A stretch of 64,000 nucleotides of DNA from Siphonodentalium dalli (taxonomy: Eukaryota > Mollusca > Scaphopoda > Gadilida > Siphonodentaliidae). The DNA is taken from assembly GCA_032622095.1 (NCBI GenBank), contig CP136066.1, forward strand, positions 49,448,911 through 49,512,910. Reading direction: 5' to 3'. Made by a program: the position numbers and the translations under genes. The notes below the pieces were generated by a model, which made no database searches, was not told where the DNA came from, and saw only the letters and a list, made by a program, of their open reading frames with translations. This document shows positions 49,536-60,729 of this stretch, piece after piece (position 1 is the first letter of the stretch; every line of letters starts with the position of its first letter).

Positions 49536-50089
49536 GAAGAAGCGAAAGAAAAAGACTCCACCCAGGAAAAAGAGAGACACAGAGAGATTGGCTGCGTGGA
49601 CAAAGAGGAAATCGACTGATACCACACAAGGCGACACCTCCCGCGTAGCCGAGATCGATGCACCGCCCGAAGTGGTAATGGACTCTCCATCACCACGGAT
49701 AGATGCGGACACATCCCTTTTCAATCCGAAGACGCCGGAATACACCGAACCGGAGTCTTCACCTGGCTCTCCTACAGCAAACGAAGCACCAACATCCGAC
49801 TCCGAAAACATATCTGACTCCGATACCAACGACACATCTGACTCCAACCCAGACGACACATCTGATTCGACTCCGACGACACATCTGATTCCGACTCCGA
49901 TTCCGAAGAAACAGAAAGACAAAAGCACACAATGGAACTTTTAAGTACAAGAATCATTAAGACAAGCCGAGTTACAACAAACCGAAAAGCTCTTCAATCG
50001 TCCGACTTCAAGTTACCAAACATCACCATCCGAACCACCGCCAAAAAAGAGAAATAGAAATATAAAGACACAAAACAACCACCGCTAGG
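49342..50089 (+). CDS. Low-complexity basic/acidic reading frame, one in-frame stop
   Basis: In the +1 frame relative to the PAN-like gene. An open stretch (49342-49944) encodes a strongly basic block (RKKRKKKTPPRKKRDTERL, codons about 65-85), then Asp/Ser/Thr/Pro-rich sequence with repeated SDS/DTSDS words. The frame reaches TAA at 49942-49944, then stays open in register for a further 48 codons to TAG at 50087-50089. That extension is Gln-rich with a second basic block (PPPKKRNRN). The composition suits a nucleic-acid-binding or nuclear tail, or a retroelement ORF1-type protein. It could be joined to the PAN-like gene by an unseen intron or be a separate decayed gene. Function unknown. Confidence 0.35.
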
Positions 50090-51985
50090 AGTCCCCCACC
50101 ACGCTTTCGCCGCCTTGCCTCCAACCACAGCACCTACAACAGCCAAAATTACCGATCATCGAATAAATCAAGAAAGGGTGAAGGGACATGCAAACTGCAG
50201 TCCGACCATCCTACCCGGCCTTCGGCCGGAAACGACTCAACAACCACTGGCAATGGACACTCTTATGAAAGACCGGTAGCGAAGCTACTTATTAAAATTG
50301 AGTTCATGAGTGAGATCTCTGTGTAGACGGACAAAACATCCTTATTATTTTCAAGTTGATCTGTTGCACTTATGTTGATCTTAGTAATATTGTACTCGTT
50401 CTTTGACATACTGCCAGAAAGATATAATCATCGCACACCATATTCAGTTGGTATTGGTGTGAACGCAAATGTTCGATATTGAAGTAATTATATGCATCAA
50501 TTGTGTTATGTTACTAGTTGGACTGGAATGAATTGTGAATACATGTATATGAATCACTGCAGAAGTTCTGAAACAAAAACACCAAAAACAATTTCAATTG
50601 CCGACACAAGAAAAAGACGAAAAGACAGTCAGTCTTTTATTAACAATGTGTCAATGTGCACATGCTATAATCGACATTATTGCGGTCTTCGTGAATGTCA
50701 GGTCTAGGGCAAATGACACGTACTCCGGGAGTGTGGATTATTAAAAATGTATATCGCATTGAAGTATTTTAATAATCCATGTTTCCATTTTATTTTAACT
50801 TCGACGACATTTTCCCACGAAAAAAAAAAAATTTAGGTAGTGAAATTTCGTAATATAACAACGTTTTAGGAAACAGCACAAACGACACTAACTAGTATGC
50901 GACACGGTGGTCTGAACAATTACACTTTGTGGATAATCCTAATAAACCTAGCCGATTCATCAAAAAACATTGAGACGCAACCTTAATTCAGTTTCCGATT
51001 TTCAATTATATATATCAAAGTTTAATAAAACATGTAACTGTTGACGGATTTATCGGTTTGGCCTGCATGAATAATTCAAGTCTCAACTATATGGGCACGG
51101 CCTCAGTTCTGTCTGGGGTTCAGTGCATCGATGGATGTTGAGACGTTGCGATGTCCGTCGTGGTGTCGTGTCGTCTGAACTAGTTTCCAAGAACTTTTTT
51201 TTTATATTCGAATTAATGCACCACGTTTGGCACTGGTAGTGTAGATACTACAGTGCGAAACGATAAACATACATGTATATCTAATGTGATATTAATGGTT
51301 ATCTTAAGACTGCATAATACATATTGCAATAGATACTCAATATATGTCCTAAAATATTCTTGAATCGAACGAAAACACGCAATTATCGGTCAATGGTCAA
51401 CGGGGAAAGGTACATGATGACGTTGTTTTTCGATTTTTTTTAGTATTTGCTATAGTTTATAATAATTTGTACTAAACGAATATATACTTATATATGTTTT
51501 ATTGGGGATTAAACGATGATGTGGTGAAATCGTTTGTTTATATCAAGAATCTTGGCTTTCTCAGATACCGCGTGTACGATGACCCTAATTTATTTTATAC
51601 ATGAAGTTACGAGTGGGGTCTTTTCGGTCGAGTAGTCATTGGGTGAATAGACAACGGAGTGCATGTAAATAACAACCGGTTGGAATCTATAATCTGATTT
51701 TGACCATATTTTTTTCTTAAAAGTCAGATACCCTCATGCGAGTGGTTTAGCTTTGGTTCGTTGGTTATTCTAGCATACATGTATGGTCATATTAGGGAAA
51801 CAGAAGTTTTAAAATTAACCCACACTAATGAACAAGAAATATAATACTGCCCTGTGTCATTTTAAAAGGCAAAATAACAAAGACGAGCTTGTTTTAACAA
51901 GTAAGATAATGTAGCAACTGTAGAAGAAATGACAATCGATCTATAACATATATTCAATTTACCATTCAATTTTATTTTGTTGGGA
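50090..51985. other. No gene recognised
   Basis: Includes a GC-rich hairpin (CCGGCCTTCGGCCGG near 50215) and AT-rich spacer. No domain or repeat family seen. Confidence 0.45.
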
Positions 51986-52055
51986 TTGCATGGGATTAGA
52001 TCCCACCCAATCCCCCCAAAAAATTGCACTGTCTGAAAAATTACATTTGCTTCTA
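51986..52055 (+). mobile_element. 5'-truncated SINE copy
   Basis: GATTAGATCCCACCCAATCC is followed by ATTGCACTGTCTGAAAAATT, the same B-box-plus-body order as the fuller SINE at 52250. The A-box half is not recognisable. Confidence 0.65.
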
Positions 52056-52249
52056 AAAATAGGCGCCTTGTGTGTTGTATAGTCCCATACATGTTCAAAG
52101 AGCAACGCGCGTCATGTGTCGGAGACGTATATATAACATGCTACTGTGTCATATCTGCTATATATACACACAATAGAGACATTAACATGTGCATATAGTG
52201 TCCTAAGTGCGACTTCGGAATACAGCGACCATTTGAGCTTCATTTTTGC

Positions 52250-52385
52250 GGTCGCTTCGGTGGCCGTGTGGTATTGACGTCAGACTTTGTGTCGCAAAGC
52301 GCGCTCGCCGTCATGGACCGGGTTTCGAATCCCACCAATCCAAAACAAAGATTGCACTGTCTGAAAAATTACACTTACCAAGTAT
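52250..52385 (+). mobile_element. tRNA-derived SINE
   Basis: A tRNA-like head has an A-box-like TGGCCGTGTGG (52261-52271) and a B-box-like GGGTTTCGAATCCC (52320-52333) at the spacing expected of an internal RNA polymerase III promoter. The body reads ATTGCACTGTCTGAAAAATT, shared with the copy at 51986. It lacks tRNA acceptor-stem pairing and is followed by AT-rich sequence, so it is a SINE and not a tRNA gene. Confidence 0.75.
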
Positions 52386-52499
52386 AGACCTATTAATATA
52401 TTGCCTTCTCAAAAATATGCATAAAAGAGTTTCCGATTTCTTAAATTAAAACTACACCCAGCTATGGAAATAATAAAAAGGATCTATATATCCCGTTAT

Positions 52500-53640
52500 A
52501 TACTTACTTGAACATGTGGTCGAACAAAATGATGACCTACTCGAGACTCCACATTAGACATTTGTATTGACCTTTCAAAAGCATTTTATACGACCAGTCA
52601 TGGCCTTCTATCCAGTCAAATGGAACACTTTAGAATACATGGCATTGCGAAGGATTGGCTCAGAGACTGTCTATCCGAAAGGAGACAGTTTACTGACTTC
52701 AATGGTAGCATTTCTAGTCTTAATCGTATATTCAGCGGAGTGCCACAAGAGTCCAAACTCGGTCCGATAATCGTTTCCACATTTACGTGAACGACATGTC
52801 TACTGCAAACTTATTGAAAGTGCTCTCCTTTGCCGATGTTACTACGCATCACACATTAGGATATGACGGCCAGCTTATTGAAAAAATCGTGAACAATGAG
52901 TTAGCAGATGTTTACAGATGGTGTTGTAACATTCTGTCTCTAAATTAAACTAACGGCAAATATATGCTTATTCAACCTAAATACAACGATGACAAATGGA
53001 CTTTTCTATAAAAAAAAACATATATATTATATGTATCAACGGGTTAGAACTCAATCGTGTTGGGAATCCAATCCGATGAACATTTAATATTCAAAGACCA
53101 TACCTCGGCGATATGTTCCAAAATGGCCAGAGCACTAAGTTGCACGAAGAACGCTTTTTTTGCAGAAGATGCCATTCGAGCACCATGTTATGCCTTAATT
53201 GAAGGCAGTCTTGTCTAAGGAATCCACTTTTTGCGGCCATTCAGTATAATCTATAGACAAAGACCGATCAGAACAATAAGCTATGACAAATATAAGTCAC
53301 ACTGAACGATTATTAAACAAGTGATCTGCATATGTTACGTCAGCCGGTTATATATGACTGGACACATCTTAACCTACCGGCATCATTTGAATCATCTTTT
53401 GGCAATACGATCAGCAACCACATAATCGGGAATCACGAACGAAATTCTAGGAGGTTTTCACAGAAAATCATGTCCATGATTATGGAATGAAACTGACAAA
53501 GCTTTAAACACAGAATAAAGCCTAAGCATATCACCGCTTACGATGTCAACTTTAAATCTAAACTCAAAACTTTGCAGACAATGTTTCCTCCCGAAAACTC
53601 ATCTCACAAACACTTATCTCCTGAGTAAATAGTTCAAATG
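52500..53640 (+). pseudogene. Decayed CR1/Jockey-like LINE, reverse transcriptase fragment
   Basis: A reverse transcriptase of a non-LTR retrotransposon, which in active copies reverse-transcribes its own RNA at a nicked target. From 52569 one frame reads DLSKAF, then HGIAKDWLRDCLS, FSGVPQESKLGP, and stops at 52788. Another frame takes over (YVNDMS from 52784) and reads LSFADV, where active enzymes have FADD, then LIEKIVNNELADVYRWCCNI and a stop at about 52944. A third stretch near 53060-53240 reads LGIQSDEHLIFKDH, ICSKMARALSC and APCYALIEGSLV, matching the LINE region downstream of the catalytic domain. Several frameshifts and stops make it inactive. The 5' part including the endonuclease is missing. 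It probably ends before 53830 (AATAAAATGAAATAAT). Confidence 0.85.
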
Positions 53641-55059
53641 CCACCCGCCCGTCGTAGGTGCTACCCTGACACCTGGTCCAGAACAGAATCTGGTGACACG
53701 ATTTGTAAATAACATGAACTGTTAGTGTCACTTAAGCAAGGTACACCTTAATATTAAATAGTGCTCATTAATTGTATTCATATATAGTTATACAGGTATG
53801 TGTACAGAAGCCAATAAAATGAAATAATATTAGGGCCATTAGTGACCCTAGTAGTATTCCATACAATAATTTGATATTTTAAATTCTAGTATTTCAATAC
53901 TAATATTGTGCCATTAGAAATAATTTATTATATTGACACCAGGGGACAGGAAGACGGTCAATCCTGGTTATGGCACCCCTTCACAATAACTACACCCAAC
54001 GTTTGAATTATCAGTGATGATTTTATGTAACTTAGTTATGTGCGTTAGTTCGATGATTCTATAGTCCGAGTGGTTGGTAGTCCGATGATTCAATAATACG
54101 AGGATTTGATAGTCCGAGTATCAATACAAATAGCACGTATGTGCATGTATTAATTATAGAAATAAAAAGTCAAATACAGATTACACCTGTTTGCATGCGT
54201 TCGAATGACAATGCATGGACGACGCTATGCGTGGCCACGTTCCAACACCACTACCGTTTTTCCCCGTTGTCATACTCTTGTTCCATCACCTGAGGATTGT
54301 TAAATTTCGCGCTAGATGTCCTATAGAAGGCCGTATATTTGTTGACTCCCGTTCGGTAACGCTGGTTCAGACACAGTCCAGAGGTTGCACAATCTTTACT
54401 GGATTCAGCGTATAATGTACGCATATTCGAATACCACAACAATTTCCTAAGACCAAGCAGTTAGAGATTTCGCCTGATAGTTTGTCGTGGGGCTATTCGG
54501 TTCCCTCGAGAACGTACGCCAAAAAGCGCCGGTCTAAGGCCGACATGCGTATTTATTCCACCCCGTATTTCCATGTCACATGACCTGGCATAAATCTACG
54601 ATACGCTATACTTCTCAGTCCAGTAGTACAATATACTGCTTCCATGTGACCTCAATTGATCCGTTCCCACACACTTATTGATTTGGTTGTAACTGGTCCC
54701 TATCCATTACTCTTCTAAAGACTTTCAGGCAAAGTATTATCCCCGCTATCCACTATGGTACATAGATGAAACTAACTTATGAGAAAACAAAAAGGCCTGG
54801 CTGTAATAAGACAGATTACTGGTGGCCGTCATTTAGAGTCTGGGAACATGTAATACGTATATACGGATTGGTCATGACTTGTAACATACTTGTTGATCTT
54901 GAAGTTACATATATTATACATATATTAGCATTGTCTATATAAGGACATATGTCCAATTTTTTACAGCAGGTAACAACAGCTGAACACAGCTTATAAATGA
55001 ATTTGACATTTGCTACAGTTAATAAATTTTAGTTCAAGGCTTGGAGATTATGTGTCACT
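53641..55059. other. No gene recognised
   Basis: Contains a few copies of the word ATAGTCCGAGT (54060-54120) but no gene or defined element. Confidence 0.45.
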
Positions 55060-55285
55060 TTAAATGCACGGGCGGCGTTCGTTGCAGAGATATTCATATT
55101 TGTTCAAATCGCCATCACCAGAAGGAAAATTAAAATATATATAGTTTTGCTCATATGCCAAACATAATCAGCGCGTAAATAGTATATTGTCGTCAAGACG
55201 TACGATGTTATACGTAAACAAGAACCTGCTTGTGGTACAGACGTTTTGCGTCTGTGTACATAACACAGCGCAATTCTATTGGTTA
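55060..55285 (+). mobile_element. Left half of a TTAA MITE of the satellite family
   Basis: TTAA then ATGCACGGGCGGCGTTCGTT, and the satellite's internal sequence through CGTAAACA, CAGACGTTTTGCGTCTGT and TATTGGTTAATCACA. It stops abruptly at about 55285, where a different dispersed repeat begins. The right half is missing. Confidence 0.85.
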
Positions 55286-55287
55286 AT

Positions 55288-55420
55288 CACATATGACTTG
55301 CGATTGCTGAAGTTTATGATTGTTCTTTTCGATGTGATAAAAGGTATATCCAACTCGTTCTACGTAATTGATCAATCTCGTCAACTAAATTCTATTTCAG
55401 CCTCGGTAAACCTCGGCTCC
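55288..55420 (+). repeat. Dispersed repeat shared with 59247-59427
   Basis: ATGACTTGCGATTGCTGAAG, then GATAAAAGGTAT, CTCGTTCTA, ACTAAATTCTATTT and GGTAAACCTCGGCTC, in the same order at both loci. The 59-kb copy has about 45 bp extra. The neighbouring 55435-55515 region is rich in GGTAC/GTACC words. Confidence 0.8.
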
Positions 55421-56106
55421 AGGCTTTTCAACGGTACTCAGTACCGGTACCGCCGGTACTCGGGCGTTTTCGCGGTAACGGTACTGTTGTTCAGTACTGC
55501 CGGTATTCGGTACGGTGGTTGCATATATGCACGTTCGTAGATCATCAGGCTGTTTGGCAAAATACAGTAGTATCAACTTTCGCTCTGTATACTGCAGGCG
55601 ATGCACATCGATCGTGATTGTATTCATGGCGCGAGAGGTCGGGTGGGTCCGGGTTTTTATGTGTCTATCATGACTCTTCAATGGTTAAATTTCAATTCTT
55701 TGAAAGCACGGCATTGTGATATTGTTTTAATCTTCAAAGATTATTTTGTGTTGGGAACTTGTGATTGTGACTTATGTTTTTGCCTTTATTATTGCCCAGT
55801 TGTGGCAATTATACACTAAACCCAGTTACAATTTCTTATAATTTATTCACCAACAACCCCACCCACAAATATGGTCCCACACGTTTTGGTTTATCACGTA
55901 CACACGTACCCGTTCACATCTCGTATCGGTTTGCAAATAAGGTCGACCATTTTTAATTTAAATGGGACTCACGGAACATTCAGTTATATAATCAAATCGG
56001 GAACGATTACTCACGAACCGCACACAGTGTAATTTGATGAATAGATACGATAGTTCATTTTCGTATAGGAACTCGTGGAGAGAAATGGTTGCCTAAGGCC
56101 CGTTCC
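55421..56106. other. No gene recognised
   Basis: GGTAC-rich patch followed by AT-rich spacer; no domain seen. Confidence 0.45.
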
Positions 56107-56310
56107 AAACGACGGATTTTTGTCGACTCGAATCTAATACCGGACCCACAATATTGTATTAAATGCGTCAAAAATGCGACGTTTAAAACAATTAGATCCG
56201 TGTCAGACGCATCACAGACGAATCTCCGTCCAATTGAGACGAATCTTCGTCGGTGATGCGTTTGAAATCCGTCTTGGTTTCAAACGACGGATTTTTGACG
56301 ACTCGAATCT
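56107..56310. repeat. Direct repeats bracketing a palindrome
   Basis: CAAACGACGGATTTTTGTCG (56107) recurs at about 56280 with one change. Between them lies a 56-bp palindrome (ACGCATCAC...GTGATGCGT, about 56207-56262) containing GACGAATCT on both arms. Confidence 0.75.
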
Positions 56311-56574
56311 CGAAAGTTGCCGAAGAACGAATGCAAATGATATGATAATGATATGATAATGGTATAATAATGAGGGGGCTCCCCTTATCTGAGGAAATAC
56401 CCACATGACGACATTTGTCGCACGCTCTCTTTGTCATAAAGAAAGATATATCTATAAGCATTGCTTAGGTAACATTGTGAAAATTGTAATTATTTTGGTA
56501 GTTTGATTCCTCAACGAACATGGCATGTCACTGACTCACATCTTATAATGGATATAGTATCAATGTTTTAGAAT

Positions 56575-57255
56575 AATCCATATATACCGGTAAAAGGGGT
56601 AGGGGTTGTAGCAACTGATTTATAATAACTCATATAGACCGATATTCCTTATTGTAAGGAATAGGGGTGGTAGTCTCTGATGTATAATAATTAATATTTA
56701 GCGGTATTACTTCTTATAAGGGGCAGAGGTGGTACTACTGATTTATAATAATTCATATATACCGACATTACTTATTATGAGGGGTAAAGGGGTGGTAACC
56801 TCTTATTTATAATAATTCATATATTCAGGTATTACTTGTTATAAGGGGCAGAGTGGTAGCCTGTGATTTATACTAATTTATAAATACCGGTATTCCTTAT
56901 TATAAGGGGTAGGGGTGGTAGCCTCAGATTTATAATAATTCATATAAACCGGTATTACTTATTATGAGGGGTAGGGATGGCAGCCTATGAGTTATAATAA
57001 TTCATAGATACCGGTATTCCTTATTATAAAGGATATATAGGTGGTAGCCTATGATTTATAATATATAATTAATATATTCCGGTATTCCTCATTATAAGGG
57101 GTAGGGGTGGTACCACTGATCTTATTTATAATAATTCATATATACCGGCATTAGTTATTATGAGGGTATAGGGGTGGTAACCTCTTATTTATAATAATTC
57201 ATATATTCCGGTATTCCTTATTATAAGGGTAGGGGTGGTAGTCTCTGATTTAAAA
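56575..57255 (+). repeat. Minisatellite of ~62-bp units, about 11 copies
   Basis: The consensus runs ATAATAATTCATATATACCG, GTATTACTTATTATAAGGGG, TAGGGGTGGTAGCCTCTGAT. Unit lengths vary by a few bases. The pair of units around 56750-56830 and that around 57130-57210 share diagnostic variants (GGTAACCTCTTATTTATAA, ATATATTC), hinting at a six-unit higher-order block of about 382 bp. Confidence 0.9.
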
Positions 57256-58138
57256 TAATTATTGTATACCTGTATTTACATGCATGGTATACACATATAT
57301 GGCAATTGGTTGCACGATCTAACATTTACTTGTAGCGCCTATTATATTATATTATATAACTATATGTACTATATACATCCTCATATACATATGCACATAT
57401 ATTCGCGCTGCAATCGCGCATATATTTATACATAATTTATACTGTATTTTAGTATATATATGTATAACATACCGGTATATATAGGCCTCTATATCTACGC
57501 GTGACCATTTTGTGAAGGTAACATGGAGTGCACCTTTAAATAAATCGACCGATGTATTAGAATGCAAACCCGGAAACGCGCATGTCTGTCCAGGTAAGTA
57601 GTCATTGATGCAAACAATATTATATTTGCCCCAATTAATATTACAATTATGATGAACAACATTGTGATGATGAAAACATGAGTAGAATAGAAAAGGAGAA
57701 AAGGACCGAGCAGCAAGCATATGTCCGCGTGTGTTGATCTGTCTCTCCAGGCAAGTAGAAAGATTATAGAAATAAAGAAAGCGCAAGTGGCAAGTGGCCC
57801 AGTTCGAGCAAAAAACGATTTAAGAAATGATTGTATATTATATAACTATACAGACGAGTTTACAATATATGTTGACAGGATAAGCTTAGGAAGGTAATAT
57901 GGATACTGGGTACCACTGTTTTGAAAATTTTGAAACTAACTTATGAAACGAACTATTTTAAAATGTGAGTTGTTTTGAAACGAACTGTTTTGAATCGAAA
58001 TATAAGAATTCCATGGGATATCGGTGCTATGCCGTTGAATTATTAGTATGTATTGTTTTAAGCAGTCATTAGGGTGCATCGGAGTAAAGTCCCCCTTTAA
58101 CCCTTTCCATACTTAATTGATGAGTAGTTATCACAAAG
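57256..58138. other. No gene recognised
   Basis: AT-rich. The 144-codon minus-strand frame at 57352-57786 has no recognised domain or promoter and its composition looks non-coding. Confidence 0.45.
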
Positions 58139-58183
58139 GAAATGTTCAGATAGTAAGTTAACAACTTATTATCTAAACATTTC
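58139..58183. repeat. 21-bp-arm hairpin
   Basis: GAAATGTTCAGATAGTAAGTT and its near-perfect complement are separated by only 3 bases. Confidence 0.85.
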
Positions 58184-58766
58184 GCTCATTAAATGTTGTT
58201 CCTTCTGCATGTTAATGTATATACCGTCTGCTTGTATCACATTGACATCCCTCCAAATCAACAATAGATCATTCCGATGTGCACGTTTTAACTGACTGGG
58301 AAAATCTATTTTGTACAGAACGGACTAATCACGTGGCAATACTGTACGTCGTGTGCTTTTTGACTTTGAAATAAGAGTCACGTCAAGACCAATTGTTAAG
58401 GCACATAAAACACAATCGTGGTACAGATGGTGAATACTACACAAACAAATCATCGGAAACTGTTGGAAATTCAGTGATTATTTATGTTGATATGCGTCAA
58501 CGGCTTGACCGAGTTCAGGTTTTTCAGTTCCCATTCGTCCACAGTTTTACTGTAACCTATATGTCCATCTCTAAATATAGCAGTAATTCTGATATATTTC
58601 TTCCCATATTTTATATTTTTCAATTTGGTCTCTAGAAAAAAGTTCCGAAATAAAATCAGAAGTTTACAATAAGCGTTAACACTGACCGAAACACGCCCAT
58701 CGTGTCTGAATTTATATGCTTCTTTTTTTTAGGTAATTCATCGTAAATCCTCTATCGTCCTTGAAG

Positions 58767-58887
58767 ATGAAGACCTTTTTTGCAACTGTTGCAATTATGG
58801 CGTTGGTGGGCATGATGGTCGCCCATCCCAAAGGGAAAGGAGCCAATGATGTGGCTAAACCGGGAAATCAAAACAAAATTTTCCAAA
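58767..58887 (+). CDS. Signal-peptide exon of a secreted C-type-lectin-like protein
   Basis: A splice acceptor (polypyrimidine T8 then AG at 58731-58732) leads into a 34-base leader segment and ATG at 58767; the TTG two codons upstream is not the start. The exon encodes MKTFFATVAIMALVGMMVA, a textbook signal peptide, then a short basic, Lys/Gly/Asn-rich linker HPKGKGANDVAKPGNQNK, and ends at a strong donor GTACGT (58888) in phase 1. The next + strand exon that fits in phase is the lectin exon at 62698, which begins with Cys-Pro when read in that phase. The joined product would be a secreted single-CTLD protein. The linkage is inference; a different downstream exon is possible. Confidence 0.6.
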
Positions 58888-58930
58888 GTACGTATACCCT
58901 AAATCGCCTACCAACACTGCGATATTTATC

Positions 58931-59160
58931 ACCCGATCATTAGAATGTTAAACGATACCAGTGCTAACCTGTTAAAACAGTTGTCCATGTCAGCGATAAC
59001 ACCCGATTCATACAGTGTTTTATGATGCCAGGGTTAACCTGTTGAAACGTGTGTCAACGTCACCGCTAACAACCGATCCTTACAATGTTATATGATACCA
59101 GTGTTAAATTGTTAAAACATGTGTCCATATCAACGCGAACATCCGATTTTATATTGTTTT
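58931..59160 (+). repeat. 70-bp tandem repeat, just over three copies
   Basis: CCGAT is spaced exactly 70 bp apart (58933, 59003, 59073, 59143), with shared TATGATnCCAGnGTTAA and GTTnAAACnnnTGTCCAT words. It lies in the putative lectin intron. Confidence 0.88.
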
Positions 59161-59246
59161 ATCACATAATTAACCCACAAAACCAGCTTCATAATTATTG
59201 GTAAGACACACGTGTAATATTAACGCGTGCGATGACGTCACGCTAT

Positions 59247-59427
59247 TATTTAAATGACTTGCGATTGCTGAAGCTTATGATTGTTGTTTTCGCTGAATAC
59301 ATAATTCGCGCTGCATCGCGTTTATTTGATCATATGATAAAAGGTATCTCAAACTCGTTCTATTTTATACGTAATTTAGCAACCTCGTCCACTAAATTCT
59401 ATTTGAGCCACGGTAAACCTCGGCTCA
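59247..59427 (+). repeat. Dispersed repeat, second copy
   Basis: Same unit as 55288-55420. It abuts the core of the long-TIR element directly at AAACCTCGGCTC|AAAGTTGACC. Confidence 0.8.
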
Positions 59428-60071
59428 AAGTTGACCAAAGGAGCAATTATGAGAAATAATTAGTACTATTTTTGTAAATATTGATAGCAGCCACTATGCA
59501 ACAATAAATATCAATAATTAATCAATAATTAATCAATAACGATCATTTTATGTAATAATAAACTCTTCAAACGGTGTTTGTGTTAACAAATGCGTTTTGT
59601 TTTGTGTTACGTCATTCGTCGTATTTGACCCGGAACTCTGCTGAAGGTTAGGCTATTCAGCCTATTGCGTCGAATTACGAAATCGCGTTTTGAATGTCTC
59701 TCTTTTCCCGCACGATAAAAGAGGTCTTCGCACGAACCAAAAATGATAAAACTTCCCAATTATAAGTGAAAATACCCAAATGAAGGAGTCTTTGACTATC
59801 GGAAAATGAAAATCAAAATATGCCGCTGAAAAAAATGTAATCGATATTAAAGTCTCATCCTTTCGGCAACATGGAATTGGTTTTAATTACTTAAATGATT
59901 AATATAGTAATTTGCCTTTTATCTGTGATGAAATGAGAAATGGTAATTGTCTTTTTTTGCTAACATTAAATTAAATTAAATAAATTAAGTAAAATACAGT
60001 GAAATTATTTTTTAAATTATTGTTTATTACATTTTTGCGCACGTTGGCATCTCTCTGAGTACATTCTAGTT
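59428..60071. mobile_element. Long-TIR element, core plus right arm
   Basis: The core 59428-59790 matches 28310-28650 in the same orientation. The arm 59795-60071 is the complement of the arm at 28031-28314 and ends at CATTCTAGTT. The left arm is replaced by the dispersed repeat. The right boundary coincides with the point where LINE coding sequence resumes, so the element appears to have inserted in, or truncated, the LINE. Confidence 0.85.
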
Positions 60072-60729
60072 CTGATATGCAGTTGGTGTGTTGTGTCCTC
60101 ACGTTGGTGCCGAAGTTTAATTCGATATGTAGCCCAGAACGAACACCACTCCAAAATGGTGAAAAAGGGTTCACACGGAAGTTCTTGATTAATCTGAGAA
60201 TACTTATATTCCCGTTCATGTAGTCGATTACACTACAGTCATTGGATGTTAATTTTTCATTATTCTTATTTTCACCAAATCGTCCGTTAATTATACAAAA
60301 ATCAGTGATAAATTTAAAAGTTTATATCCGTAACTATTGACCCTGCCACTATCTTCGGAATATCGTTTAGGTACTTCATAAGCCCAAATGTCTCTTTCAT
60401 TCTGGGTTATAAAATCAGATGGGTACCCCATAATTTCCAATGTATTAATAATGTCATGGGTCGGGTACCTTTCTGTCTCGTCAATATTACTTGTCCTGGA
60501 ATTTAAATCTCCTACCAGAAGTATAGGCTCATCGTGCCGTCTTATCTCTATAATCTCCCCCTCCAAATCGGTTGACCAATCATCATTCGCATATCTAGTG
60601 CCCGCAGGTGGTACATAAACTGCCCCGAGGAGGAAACTACCACCAGGCATGTTTTTTGCCGCGAACCGCACCCACACTACGTTTAGGGACGATGATGATA
60701 TCTGCTCACTAGAGTGACTAAAATTTCTT
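60072..60729 (-). pseudogene. LINE endonuclease domain fragment
   Basis: The apurinic-endonuclease-type (EEP) domain of a CR1/Jockey-like non-LTR retrotransposon, which nicks target DNA. Reading the minus strand from 60729, one frame gives VVWVRFAAKNM, then GGSFLLGAVYVPPAGTRY, the active-site-type LLVGDLNSRT, and NSYGYKLLNL. A second frame then continues INGRFGENK, TSNDCSVIDYM and FRVNPFSPFWSGVRSGLHI, matching the C-terminal half of the domain (INGR.G..., DCSVVDY, ..FSD/GHxP-like end). The active SDH-type motif reads WSGVRSG, so it is degenerate. There is one frameshift near 60290-60310. The reverse transcriptase part is absent; the fragment stops at the long-TIR element. Confidence 0.85.

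Noticed and set aside
49206-49928. 240-codon minus-strand frame with a hydrophobic segment
   Set aside because: Hydrophobic stretches arise as the antisense of Lys- and Thr/Pro-rich codons, there is no ATG in good context, and the + strand has promoter and signal-peptide support. Kept only as a question in the findings.
52261-52333. A functional tRNA gene
   Set aside because: A- and B-box-like words exist but no acceptor stem or proper arms; a second copy sharing the body indicates a SINE.
57352-57786. 144-codon minus-strand frame
   Set aside because: No recognised domain, very TA-rich, no promoter or splice evidence.
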